Below, in pieces: positions 1 through 8,836 of a stretch of 64,000 nucleotides of DNA. The translations under genes and the position numbers were made by a program. Numbering within the stretch: position 1 is the first letter of the stretch; every line of letters begins with the position of its first letter. The notes under the pieces are model-generated. The model was given only the letters and a program-made list of their open reading frames with translations, was not told the origin of the DNA and did not search any database. This DNA is from JAOAIV01 sp038849555 (GTDB lineage: Archaea; Thermoproteota; Bathyarchaeia; Bathyarchaeales; Bathycorpusculaceae). The stretch spans positions 1 through 64,000 of the forward strand of contig JAWCMT010000002.1 in NCBI GenBank assembly GCA_038849555.1. The letters are read 5' to 3'.

Positions 1-674
1 TTGGCTAAGCGTTCAACTATTTCGTTTCGATGTTCATCATTTGGCACGATGAGTAGTTTTCTTTTCGGCGGGTTTTCTTCCGCCTCGACATCCTCCAGCG
101 GGTAGATGTGCCATGTTTTCTGCAGCTTGGCGATGGGAAATTTGTGGCCTGTTATTAGCACTGCAAGTTTTTTCCATGTTTTTTCGGCTGTGAGGGTGCC
201 TTCGAAAAGCTTTTGTTTGGTTCTTATGCGCCAGGAGAGGTTGCGGAGAAGCATGTAGATGCCGCTTGCCGCTGCAAACAGCACAGAGTTGCTCAAGATT
301 GTTAGTGGAAAAAGGTTCTGTGCAAGGGGCGAAATCGCCGTGGCTACAATTGGCGTGAACAGCTGTTCTGGGTAGAAGGGTAAGGCGAAGGCTATGCACA
401 TAAACGCTTTAGAGTCTGCGCCGCCAAAGGCGCCAGTATAGAAAAGCAGAAATGCAATAGCGGCGGTGACGGCGAAGCTTATGGCGTAGGGCAGCAACTT
501 CGCTGCGTCGGCAAGGAGTAATTCGGCGAGGGTTAGTGCAAGCGCTAGCGGCGCGTAGATTGCCCATGCGCGGTTGGTGACTTCGCGGGTTTTGTAGTCG
601 CTCCATGAAGCGTAGGCTAGTATGCAGAGCGATAGAGCGATTTTTGTGGCCGTTATGATTTGGAGTGGTTGCAA
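1..674 (-). CDS. Archaeal prepilin peptidase (A24 family), C-terminus cut by window edge
   Basis: Membrane aspartic protease that trims class III signal peptides of archaeal pilins. The minus-strand frame beginning at a TTG at 674 stays open to base 1 and is strongly hydrophobic. It carries the two family aspartates: one in SDYKTREVTN near residue 26, just after the first membrane helix, and one in GAFGGADSKAF near residue 85 (the GxGD-like site). Two other long frames on the same strand in this region are out of phase and give low-complexity Arg-rich peptides, so I reject them. The gene lies directly downstream of a pilin and the rest of a pilus operon, which fits the role. The soluble tail after residue 200 continues beyond the window. 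A GTG at 687 is out of frame, so the TTG is the best visible start. Confidence 0.85.
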   Translation of the reverse strand, partial: MQPLQIITATKIALSLCILAYASWSDYKTREVTNRAWAIYAPLALALTLAELLLADAAKLLPYAISFAVTAAIAFLLFYTGAFGGADSKAFMCIAFALPFYPEQLFTPIVATAISPLAQNLFPLTILSNSVLFAAASGIYMLLRNLSWRIRTKQKLFEGTLTAEKTWKKLAVLITGHKFPIAKLQKTWHIYPLEDVEAEENPPKRKLLIVPNDEHRNEIVERLA

Positions 675-778
675 GTTGTTTCTGCACCGTTTTTGGTGTG
701 TGTTAGGTGGCGCGGTGTTAATAAAAATTGGTGTTTGACGTGTTGGGTTTTAAAGGGGGTAAGGGGGCTGATTGGCGG

Positions 779-1207
779 TTAGGGTGCCTGCTCAGTGAAG
801 GATAGTGACGCACCGCTGCTGGGCACTATTTTGAAGTATAGGGTTTGTTTGGATTGCCAGTTGTAGTTTACGGTGAAGCTGCTGACGCTTTTGGGGTCGA
901 TTGTTATTGCGGCTGGGTTGGTGTCGTAGCTTTGCATGGTTGTAGGCGAGTCGCCTATGTAGACTTTGACTATTTGGCCTGTGGATGTTCCTGAGTTGCC
1001 GATGTCTATGGCGATTTTGCCGGCTTCTGGGAAGTTTACATTTGCCTTGTAGGGTATGAAACTTGCTTGTTGGGTTGTGCTGCCCATGTAGGTTGTTATC
1101 CACGCGTAGGTTATGACGGTGGCGGCTACGGCGATGACTATGAGCAGTAGCGTGGCTAGTAAGGGGGATATGGCGTTTTTTTGGTTGAATCTCTTGTGGG
1201 TAACCAT
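779..1207 (-). CDS. Archaeal type IV pilin (class III signal peptide)
   Basis: Small pilin, 142 aa from the ATG at 1207. A longer upstream reading to 1393 exists, but the class III signal fits the internal Met: a short basic leader (MVTHKRFNQKNAIS), then a hydrophobic helix (PLLATLLLIVIAVAATVI) and a beta-rich tail. This is the usual plan of archaeal pilins with the DUF1628-type N-terminus. The N-terminal helix would pack in the filament core after cleavage by the prepilin peptidase encoded just downstream. A TATA-like element at 1254-1261 suggests its own promoter, as expected for a major subunit made in excess over the assembly machinery. Confidence 0.8.
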   Translation of the reverse strand: MVTHKRFNQKNAISPLLATLLLIVIAVAATVITYAWITTYMGSTTQQASFIPYKANVNFPEAGKIAIDIGNSGTSTGQIVKVYIGDSPTTMQSYDTNPAAITIDPKSVSSFTVNYNWQSKQTLYFKIVPSSGASLSFTEQAP

Positions 1208-1253
1208 GTTTTTCTCAGCCTTTTTCTCGTTACTTATGTTGAATACGAATTTT

Positions 1254-1261
1254 GTATTTAA
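1254..1261 (-). promoter_or_regulatory. Putative TATA box for the pilin gene
   Basis: On the minus strand the sequence reads TTAAATAC about 50 nt upstream of the pilin ATG, inside the 187-nt gap after the giant pilin-like gene. This would leave a leader of about 20 nt. It is a sequence match only. Confidence 0.4.
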
Positions 1262-1394
1262 CCTATATGAAGTGGGAATATGCATTATGGATAATTCGGA
1301 AAACGAATAGGAAAAACGTGTGCTGACCGTTGCTGCTCGATGACAAGCTTCAGCCCATCTACATATAACGTGATTTGGCGGCTGAAATGTCAAC

Positions 1395-4300
1395 TTAGCT
1401 TTCGGTGGTTACTGTGACGGTTGGCGGATACTCAACGAGAATCCACAAGCCGCTTTCGTCGCTACTACGGTAGATGGGCGTTGTGCCGTCAAAGGTGACC
1501 ACAGCACCATGCCAACTAACATCCAAAGCGTAAGTGAAGCTAACTGAGCCACTTGCAACAGGAAGTAGCTCGATAGTTTTTGTGGATTCCGTATTTTTAA
1601 TGGCGCCCACAGAGCTTCCAGCGATAGAGTTGAATACGTAAAGTATTTGATTTGCCTTGTCAGTGAACATTATTCCTGCGCCTTTTGTGCCAGAGATTAG
1701 TTGGCTCCAGTGGTGGGGTGTCCAGCCACCGCTTGTGTAGTTGTAGAATGTTCCGGTGCCGTTTGTTACTATTGGGAAGCCGCTTAATGTTCCGTTTTCA
1801 GTCATTGCAGTGGGTGAACTAGGCGAGACAGTGAAGCTTATTGGACGTAATTCGGTGATTACTCGTGATTGAGCTGAATCTATAAACATTAATCGCAAGT
1901 CGTAGGTGTAGTATGTTACATTAGCGGGGAGTGTAATCACTATGTTAGCGTAAAGGTTTGGACAGTTGTCAGCGCCACCGTTCCATTCAGCCTCTTGTTG
2001 TATAATGTCTCTAATCACGCCATGATGTATTACTTTTGCACAATCAGCGCCATAAACACTGAGTTCATTATTTATGCGCATGAAGCTTGCAGTGCTTGAT
2101 GTACCTGTGCCGATGACAGTTGAGGTTATGTTGAAGCTGCTGCTGGAGTTTATAATTTGAAGACGTATTTTGCCATTTTCTAATCTGTTATTATTATGAT
2201 CATCTCCAGTAAAGTACAGGTTATTGTATGCCAATGGTGTTTGGACGGCTTCGTCGCTTCCATTCCACCATATCGTAATCTTTGACACGTAAACGTCGAC
2301 TAGGAAGACGATCATTTGCCGATTGCTAAATACTGTAGCGTTGCTCGTCATACCTTGCGGAATGCGGTATTCTGACGCCCAGTCCTCAACTTGGAAGGGC
2401 ACCTCTTCTTCCACACCGCTTCTGGTTTGACTCACGTGAATAGCCTTAACTGGAACTGGCGGAATAGGAACCGCTTGCGTGGTCATTTGCAGCGATTGTC
2501 CAAGCCAGCGCATTGTGCCATTCTGCAGCAACTCCACCACCGTAGTGGACTCCTGCAAAGTTAGCAGAAAGCTGGGGTCAGGTTTAGGCTTCAGCAGCAC
2601 GGCATCTATGTTCCAGCTGTCCTGTGTTGTATCTGACACGTCGCTGGTGCCTTTAAAGCGAATGGTAAATGTAGATGAGGTTATGTACTGTGTGACAGAA
2701 ACGTTGTTCCAAGTGTTCGGTTGCAACGCGTTAATAACGGTTACCCAAGATGAGCCGCTTCGAACCTCAACCTTCAATGGCTCTGAGCCCAGCGCGCCTG
2801 TTTTAATGCAGAGGTCTTGGCGAGGATTAGTTGCGTTAACGTTTATCCATTGTTCCTCAAGCTCAAGCGCGTAATTAGTAACTTCAGGGCTAAATCTTAC
2901 TAAGTCAAATTTCATGTCAAATTGTGTTGACGTTAATTTCACAGCTGTAATTTTAATTTTCCAATAGCCAGTGCTGTTTTGGAAACTTGCCGGGTTTGCC
3001 GTTATAATCTGCGTCTTTGTTACGTCTGTGGTTCCCACTGTAGCCGTCATGTAGCCGTCTCCGCTGGTTGGATACTGCCCCACAACATAATTATAAAGTT
3101 GGAATGTCACGCCAACATCCGCTATGGTGGCTGACCCATCTATAGTCCAAGTTAATCCCTCCAAGCTGACCGTGTCGGAGTAACCTGTAAATTCTACGTC
3201 GCAAGTGTATTCTATTGGGAGCAGTGTTGGTTGTAGAAGCACGGCTATAGCAACCCAACTTGCTGAACTGCCCATAGTCCAAGACATTGTCGTTGAACCG
3301 CTCGTGAAAGATTTGTCGCTTGCACGACCCTTATATTGTTCACCTGTTTGAGCCCAACGATTCGTTTGCCCACTGCCCTCGGTAACACTATACTGTGACG
3401 TTCTATACGTGCCAAGATGACCATAAAGCATCTTGCTGTATGAGCCGGAAGCGGTTACGCTGACGCTGGCGCTTGTTCCAGAGCCAGAGGCGGTATTGTT
3501 AGCCAGAACTGGGCTAGTCTGATTAACGTTTGTATATGTAACAGAGCCACAAACAGCCAGAGTGGAAGCCGCAAAGGTTACGGTAATTGTTCTTGTTCCT
3601 GCTGTGGGGTTGGTGAGGAGGAAAACGTAGCTGCGAACCTGAGGATTTGAAGAGTAAACGGCAGTGGCTACTTGAGTTAAGGCTATTCCGTCATATGTTA
3701 TGCTTGTCACCGTTGTAGGCGTTCCACCACTGTTAAATACGTCTACTGCCACAAGCAAAACTCTGTTGGGGCCTGTTCCCGTTGTATGCTTCCACGATAC
3801 CGAGTTTGCTTGCGATGTTAAAATTGTGCTGTTAGCGCTGTCGAACCCGATTGTGCTGTAGTCGGTAGAGGAGTATGCTGTTGGGTAACTTCGCAACTGC
3901 ATATACACGCCATTGTCACTTTTCAAGTCGGTCAAATTTCCAGAAACCCACGCGGTTGAGCCCAACCCTGACCAATAGTCAGGATAATAATACTTCGGTG
4001 TCGTTCCTGAAGCCGCTTCCGTCAACGTATCAAATATGCCGTCTGGACCGTATTGCTGCGCAGTAAAGTTACTGTGCACGCCTTTGTCTGGAATGCCATC
4101 CACATCCGAGAGGAGGTCAACATAATCGGCAGTTTGGTTTGAATATGGGGTGTTCCATTCCAAGTTTATGGTGTAATGGCTGAATGATGCGGCAACAACA
4201 ACAATTCCACGTGAGTCCTCAACTCTGACGACATATGACTCCGGGTCTATTCCAGACGGAACAGCTATCTCGTATGTGCCGTCTGCGTAAACTGTTGGCT

Positions 4301-4910
4301 CATCACTTGGACTTATATGCTCCCACGTCAAATTTGTATAGAGATAACGATAGAACTTCAAACTTTGCTTTCCCAAATTAACAACGGGTTCACCGCCATC
4401 TTTGGTTATGCGTATACGTGTTTGATTGTCCGGAGTTGTCCCCAAGACTTCTACATCCAACCTGCACCAGGTTGAGTAAGTCATATCATAAACGCCTAAG
4501 CCATTCAAGTCGTACTTGACGGAGAATGAGCCTGCGCTATAGCTGACATTGGTAAACCAGTATGTGTATAAATCGAAGGTGACGATTTCGAATGAAGGAC
4601 TCCACTCGGGCCTGATGTCGCCGATGTTTTCTAAACCACTTCGCAGATAATTGAAGGCAAGCTGCTTAGCGTATGTAGTGTTTCCTGTAACCTGCAAGAC
4701 TGAGCCGTAATAGCCAACAGTAAAACCCAAAACATGCTTCAGCGCCAAGTTGATTTCGTCTACAGCGCTTAAAACTCGTGGTTGATCCTCAAGCTGAGCA
4801 TACCTGATAGCAGAGTAAGTGGTCATGACTGCAGCTATTAAAACAATGGCAACAAGCATCGCTGCAATAATTGTAAATTGGCCTTTCCGATTCAACTTTA
4901 ACCGTTGCAT
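1395..4910 (-). CDS. Giant pilin-like secreted surface protein (1171 aa)
   Basis: The protein starts with a short basic leader ending RKGQF, then one hydrophobic helix (TIIAAMLVAIVLIAAVMTTYSA), the layout of an archaeal pilin-type signal. The remaining 1100 or so residues are Ser/Thr/Asn/Gly-rich and beta-rich with many N-glycosylation sequons (for example NTT, NLT, NGT) and few Cys, typical of archaeal extracellular domains. The middle (about residues 330-560) has an Ig/jelly-roll-like look; I do not recognise a named family. It sits in the pilus operon, 2 nt downstream of the gene ending at 4913, so it may be a tip adhesin or a pilus-anchored minor pilin. Function is inferred from the signal and context only. 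Confidence 0.75.
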   Translation of the reverse strand: MQRLKLNRKGQFTIIAAMLVAIVLIAAVMTTYSAIRYAQLEDQPRVLSAVDEINLALKHVLGFTVGYYGSVLQVTGNTTYAKQLAFNYLRSGLENIGDIRPEWSPSFEIVTFDLYTYWFTNVSYSAGSFSVKYDLNGLGVYDMTYSTWCRLDVEVLGTTPDNQTRIRITKDGGEPVVNLGKQSLKFYRYLYTNLTWEHISPSDEPTVYADGTYEIAVPSGIDPESYVVRVEDSRGIVVVAASFSHYTINLEWNTPYSNQTADYVDLLSDVDGIPDKGVHSNFTAQQYGPDGIFDTLTEAASGTTPKYYYPDYWSGLGSTAWVSGNLTDLKSDNGVYMQLRSYPTAYSSTDYSTIGFDSANSTILTSQANSVSWKHTTGTGPNRVLLVAVDVFNSGGTPTTVTSITYDGIALTQVATAVYSSNPQVRSYVFLLTNPTAGTRTITVTFAASTLAVCGSVTYTNVNQTSPVLANNTASGSGTSASVSVTASGSYSKMLYGHLGTYRTSQYSVTEGSGQTNRWAQTGEQYKGRASDKSFTSGSTTMSWTMGSSASWVAIAVLLQPTLLPIEYTCDVEFTGYSDTVSLEGLTWTIDGSATIADVGVTFQLYNYVVGQYPTSGDGYMTATVGTTDVTKTQIITANPASFQNSTGYWKIKITAVKLTSTQFDMKFDLVRFSPEVTNYALELEEQWINVNATNPRQDLCIKTGALGSEPLKVEVRSGSSWVTVINALQPNTWNNVSVTQYITSSTFTIRFKGTSDVSDTTQDSWNIDAVLLKPKPDPSFLLTLQESTTVVELLQNGTMRWLGQSLQMTTQAVPIPPVPVKAIHVSQTRSGVEEEVPFQVEDWASEYRIPQGMTSNATVFSNRQMIVFLVDVYVSKITIWWNGSDEAVQTPLAYNNLYFTGDDHNNNRLENGKIRLQIINSSSSFNITSTVIGTGTSSTASFMRINNELSVYGADCAKVIHHGVIRDIIQQEAEWNGGADNCPNLYANIVITLPANVTYYTYDLRLMFIDSAQSRVITELRPISFTVSPSSPTAMTENGTLSGFPIVTNGTGTFYNYTSGGWTPHHWSQLISGTKGAGIMFTDKANQILYVFNSIAGSSVGAIKNTESTKTIELLPVASGSVSFTYALDVSWHGAVVTFDGTTPIYRSSDESGLWILVEYPPTVTVTTES

Positions 4911-4912
4911 GG

Positions 4913-6249
4913 TTAGACGCCTCCTACTAATCCAAGCTGCAGAACAACCAGCCTAGACGTCCCATAAGCCGTGTACTCAGAACGATAAAGACGAGGCTTA
5001 TAATCAGCCAAAATTCCGAGAGCGGCAATTCTGATGTCAGGCGTTCGAGTTAGACCAATAGCGTAAAATGCGCCTCGATATGTGCCACTTCCACTGATGT
5101 GCCTATACACTGCTGCAGGAATATAGTTACCGGCAGTATTAAAGACGTATGTTGTCACGTTCAAATGGTAGGTACTCAAAATAGATGTGGGTAAAGCTCT
5201 GGTGGATGTTTGGTAAGGCGCTGGGTAAATACCGTAATAGTTGCTCATTTCTAAAACTTTATCTGACAAATATACGACGCCGGGACTGCCTGTAATAGAA
5301 CTCGCACTGTAAGAGTATGTCTGATTATCTAATCCTTGAAGAAAAGCAGTTAGCCCAGATGGACCCCCGCTGCCATCTGTACCAATCATTTTCATGCCGT
5401 ATATACCCCAGCTGTTTTGACTAGAGTTAAGCAGTACAGTATTGGACACGTAATAGAAGGGATATCCAACAATGCTAACCCAAGTCCAATTATACTCCAA
5501 AACTCTCTTTCCAAGAGTGTGCGCATACCGANNNNNNNNNNNNNNTCATAGCCTACACCTGTACTTGCATAGTATCCTGAAGGTATGGGTACGGCTTCTC
5601 CGCATGTGTTTATTATAACTGCATTCTGGACAGTTTCACCCTGCAATGACGTGCCATTTAATATCTGTGCTAGTTGCGCTGTGTTCTGTACCATTACCGT
5701 GTTCACGAAATACGGCGACAAAAGCCGGTACAAGTCCTCTGCCAAGCTATGCGCCGTATAGCCCGTGATCCACCATCCTGGGGCATCGCTGCAGTTTAGG
5801 ATGTACAGTGTGCCTCCGCCTTCGCGCTCACCTATCTTTTCCGGGACAACGTTAAAGGTCACATTTGAAGAAGCAACCATGTACGAAGAAGAATCTGAAG
5901 TTAGACCCAGACTCTCCGCATTCGAAATAGACCGCCGCGGCAAATATAATTCAGCGCCACTTTCGCCGATGCCCACTTCATAAACAGTTAAATTATACAC
6001 AACATTTGGCGGCAATGAGGCTGAAAGAGCAACCTGAAGATCGCTCCAAAGCGTATAATTTTCAACGTCGAACGCTGCTAAGCTTAAAGAATAATCCGAA
6101 TCCAAAACCTGCAATGTCGTTAGCGCAAGCCGCTTAAGATTAACAGGCGAAACCTCCCGTGGCCAAGGCAAAGTGGCATAGAAGGAGGAAATAATAAAAG
6201 CTCCAGTGATGATAATTATTGCAACTAAAACTTCAATTGTACGCATCAT
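4913..6249 (-). CDS. Pilus-operon secreted protein, interrupted by an assembly gap
   Basis: One gene split by the N-run at 5532-5545. The first part (from 6249) starts MMRTIEVLVAIIIITGAFIISS, a membrane anchor of pilin-like type, followed by an extracellular beta-rich region. After the Ns the same frame becomes nonsense, while another frame continues the natural sequence (RYAHTLGKRVLEYNWTWVS and on to the stop at 4913). Removing the Ns joins GTAGGCTATGA to TCGGTATGCG and gives VGYDRYAH in one open frame, so the gene is probably intact at about 440 aa. The second half contains aromatic-rich segments and sequons. I do not recognise the family. It lies between two other anchored secreted proteins in the pilus operon with gaps of only 1-2 nt. 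Confidence 0.75.
5532..5545. other. Assembly gap (14 N) inside a coding sequence
   Basis: Fourteen Ns shift the reading frame of the gene at 4913-6249. Deleting all fourteen restores one continuous frame, so the true gap is probably zero (or a multiple of three). Confidence 0.9.
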
Positions 6250-6250
6250 C

Positions 6251-7468
6251 TTAACTCACCACCTGATAGCCTTCTAAACTCCATAAGGCCAATTTAGCCT
6301 GATAGGCAATGCCGTTAACCAGAACTTGACGAGTATCAGTTGCAACCCACTCCTGCTTCGACGGTTCACCGCCAAAAACGATGCTAAAACCCAGTGAACT
6401 AAGCCCCCACGGCATCATAGCAACACCGCCCTCAACGCTACTCTTCTTATAAGTGACTATCAGAACACCCGCATTATAGGTTGGAATCTCGATTTCGCCA
6501 TAAGGATAGCCCTCACCATAATTCACCTTTCCACAAGCATTATCCAATGAAAGCTCACGCAAAGTAAAATCCTCTGTAAGGGCAACCAAAGTAGCATTAT
6601 ATTTTACTTCTGCTACTGGAGGAGCAAATTGGTGAACATCCCAACTGTGCGCTATCAGAACCAATTTTTCAGAAAGATTGCCAGCAAACGGAATTATATA
6701 ATTGTTATCAGAAGAAACACGCTGATAATAACCCACTCCCCTCATGCCACTGGTCTTAACATAAGCAATAAAAGAGTAGCATGAATCTTCATCTGACACC
6801 TCTGGGAAATCTATTGAAACGAAACCTTGCGCGTTAGTATAGCAAGTTCCATTCAAAACTTTGTAAGAGGGATATGCTCCCCCGGAAAGGGAAACCAGAA
6901 ATAAATAGTAACTTACCTCTGCATTGGCGAGCGAAAAACCAGCACCTGAAACATGCACAGACAATCTTAACGGATCCGCAGCCCGCGTTTCCGCTACTGA
7001 AACAGCTATCAAGGGAGTTAACGTTAGCTGGAACCCATAAGTATTATTTAAACCCAACAGTCGTAACACTGTAGAATAGTTAAGAACCTCACTATAAGGC
7101 ATCAACAGATAAGAACCAAAACTCATAGTAATATTGCTATAAGTCATGTTTGTCTTTTCATAATAAACCGGCTCACCTGTAGAAGAGCACAAACGCATTA
7201 ACGAAAACGGACTAAGCCGGTACTGCGTAAACTCTGGATCCTGCAGCCCAAACCCCCTTGGCTCTTCAGCACATATGCTCCAATTAACCGGAATCCCCGG
7301 ATTCAGCAGTATCGTATCCAACAAATCGCTGGCTTTGGTTGCAAGCGCCTTGTGCCGCTGATAAATTACGCCTGTCTGAATTGTCTGATTAAACAAGCCT
7401 ATGAACAGTAGCGTCGCCGCCAGAAAAGCCATAACAGCAACCATGTGGTCAATACTTGAACTCACCAT
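6251..7468 (-). CDS. Membrane-anchored secreted protein of the pilus operon (405 aa)
   Basis: N-terminal helix (HMVAVMAFLAATLLFIGLF) followed by a long extracytoplasmic beta-rich region with many N-glycosylation sequons and a few Cys. No known domain is obvious to me. Residues 160-260 look like a carboxypeptidase-regulatory or Ig-like beta sandwich, but that is a guess. The gene ends 1 nt before the next one (6249) and starts 10 nt after the end of the upstream TadE-like gene, so it is part of the same transcript. A role as a pilus accessory or minor subunit is inferred from context. Confidence 0.7.
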   Translation of the reverse strand: MVSSSIDHMVAVMAFLAATLLFIGLFNQTIQTGVIYQRHKALATKASDLLDTILLNPGIPVNWSICAEEPRGFGLQDPEFTQYRLSPFSLMRLCSSTGEPVYYEKTNMTYSNITMSFGSYLLMPYSEVLNYSTVLRLLGLNNTYGFQLTLTPLIAVSVAETRAADPLRLSVHVSGAGFSLANAEVSYYLFLVSLSGGAYPSYKVLNGTCYTNAQGFVSIDFPEVSDEDSCYSFIAYVKTSGMRGVGYYQRVSSDNNYIIPFAGNLSEKLVLIAHSWDVHQFAPPVAEVKYNATLVALTEDFTLRELSLDNACGKVNYGEGYPYGEIEIPTYNAGVLIVTYKKSSVEGGVAMMPWGLSSLGFSIVFGGEPSKQEWVATDTRQVLVNGIAYQAKLALWSLEGYQVVS

Positions 7469-7477
7469 GCGCGTCGC

Positions 7478-7960
7478 TCACCCCATAAAACGCATCAAAA
7501 TCGTGCCGTTCGAGAATTTTGTGGCAGCCAGCCTTGCAGTTGGGGAGTTGCTCACAAAAGTTGAAGGATTCCATTCCACGTTCGAGCCTAATGCAACCGA
7601 GGCGGTTGCTTCTATGTTGCTTTCCGTAAACCTAACGGTAATATCCAAGATCTTACTGGATTCAAATGAAGAACCAGAAGTCTCTCTCAAAGTCGCGTTC
7701 GCCGTATACGCATAACCTTCTACGAAAGCAGGAACGGCCAATTCATTCGTCACGTTTCCCGTGGATATCGACTCATGACTTAACGCTGAATACAACTGGT
7801 GAACAGAGCTGCCGATGTGCCCCGCAACTTCACGCAGGGCAAGCGTCTGCCGCGATTCTGTCCACATCGTCATAATCCAGCCGACAGTCAATGGCAACAG
7901 AAAGATTTGCATAATCAAAAGTGGAATCATAATCATGTACTCGATAGTTATCTGCGGCAA
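7478..7960 (-). CDS. TadE-like/pilin-like minor subunit (160 aa)
   Basis: Starts at a TTG at 7960, preceded by a G-rich stretch. The leader is very short (MPQITIEYM) and runs straight into a hydrophobic helix (IMIPLLIMQIFLLPLTVGWI). The Glu at residue 7 next to the helix recalls the Glu+5 of pilins and the QxxxE of TadE-type pseudopilins. The remainder is a small beta-rich domain. It lies between two other pilin-like genes in the operon, supporting a minor pilin role. No closer family name can be given. Confidence 0.65.
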   Translation of the reverse strand: MPQITIEYMIMIPLLIMQIFLLPLTVGWIMTMWTESRQTLALREVAGHIGSSVHQLYSALSHESISTGNVTNELAVPAFVEGYAYTANATLRETSGSSFESSKILDITVRFTESNIEATASVALGSNVEWNPSTFVSNSPTARLAATKFSNGTILMRFMG

Positions 7961-7983
7961 ACCACATCGCCCCCCTGCATTCG

Positions 7984-8823
7984 CTATACTTCTCCTATCT
8001 TAACGCTCACTGTACCAACGTAAAATTCGATAACAGAATCTGGCGGTAACGGCGATATTACCTCATTGACGCTTTCAAATTTGAAGAAAATATTATCAAA
8101 ATCCGAATCTAGAAACTCTACACTTATAGCAACTTGGTTGTCACCAACAGTTGAAAACTTTGTTACGTTTTCTCCAGTCAAAGTTACCGACTGCGAAAGA
8201 TAACGCTGGCCACTTGGAAACTCGAGGATAGGCAAATAAAATTTGAAATAAGTCGTATTGCTGCTTTCTCTTGAAATCTCTGCGGTCATAGTTCTTATTG
8301 TGGGAGCCATAACAATCCTAGTGTAGCCGCCATCACTCATCGGTAGCTTCTCAGCACAAAACACATGACACACAGGAGCGGAAGACCCCAACTGTATAAA
8401 AGAGCCGCTATGGGTGGGAGTCACGCGCTCAAAGTAGCCATTGCCAACCGAGTACGAAGACACAGGCATATTAAACATAATAATCCCTGTAACAACATTA
8501 AACAACTCAGCACCATCGACAAAGACGCGGTACCGCAACACGTCTTCCTTAACCATCATATTGCCATAGCGGCTTGAGTAACGAATCGTCTGTGTACGCC
8601 CAATAGTCCACGCGATGTCGTCCAGCTGCAGCCCGGTGGTGAGCATGAATTGCTTGTTGGCGCTGTACTCGTTTTCAGCTAGGCGCTTATCCAGAAAGGT
8701 GCTTGCGTATGTTGCGGCCACGAGAATCATGACTACTACAGCCGCGGTTAAGATGACCGTGGAGACGGCTGGCGCAACCGCATGCTTATCTCTCCGCAAA
8801 CTTTCACGCCTACCACACATCAT
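7984..8823 (-). CDS. Archaeal pilin-like protein (279 aa)
   Basis: Basic leader ending RRDKHAVAP, followed by a helix (AVSTVILTAAVVVMILVAATYA), the typical class III signal of archaeal pilins (compare the pilin at 779-1207: KNAISPLLATLLL). The 240-residue extracellular part is beta-rich, has a single close Cys pair (CHVFC near residue 151) and several sequons. It is the first subunit gene after the platform gene (13 nt gap) and ends 23 nt before the TadE-like start. It is probably a structural or minor pilin. Confidence 0.75.
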   Translation of the reverse strand: MMCGRRESLRRDKHAVAPAVSTVILTAAVVVMILVAATYASTFLDKRLAENEYSANKQFMLTTGLQLDDIAWTIGRTQTIRYSSRYGNMMVKEDVLRYRVFVDGAELFNVVTGIIMFNMPVSSYSVGNGYFERVTPTHSGSFIQLGSSAPVCHVFCAEKLPMSDGGYTRIVMAPTIRTMTAEISRESSNTTYFKFYLPILEFPSGQRYLSQSVTLTGENVTKFSTVGDNQVAISVEFLDSDFDNIFFKFESVNEVISPLPPDSVIEFYVGTVSVKIGEV

Positions 8824-8836
8824 TCTTCTCCACTCC

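Noticed and set aside
37..687. Two minus-strand frames of 120 and 92 aa at the left edge
   Set aside because: They are Arg/His-rich and out of phase with a strongly hydrophobic A24 peptidase frame that explains the region.
1208..1393. N-terminal extension of the pilin gene to 1393
   Set aside because: Extension is unlike any leader; the class III signal and TATA place the start at 1207.
5392..5531. C-terminal 46 residues of the first gene after the N-run (GMRTLLEREF...)
   Set aside because: Wrong frame caused by 14 Ns; the natural continuation is in the other frame.
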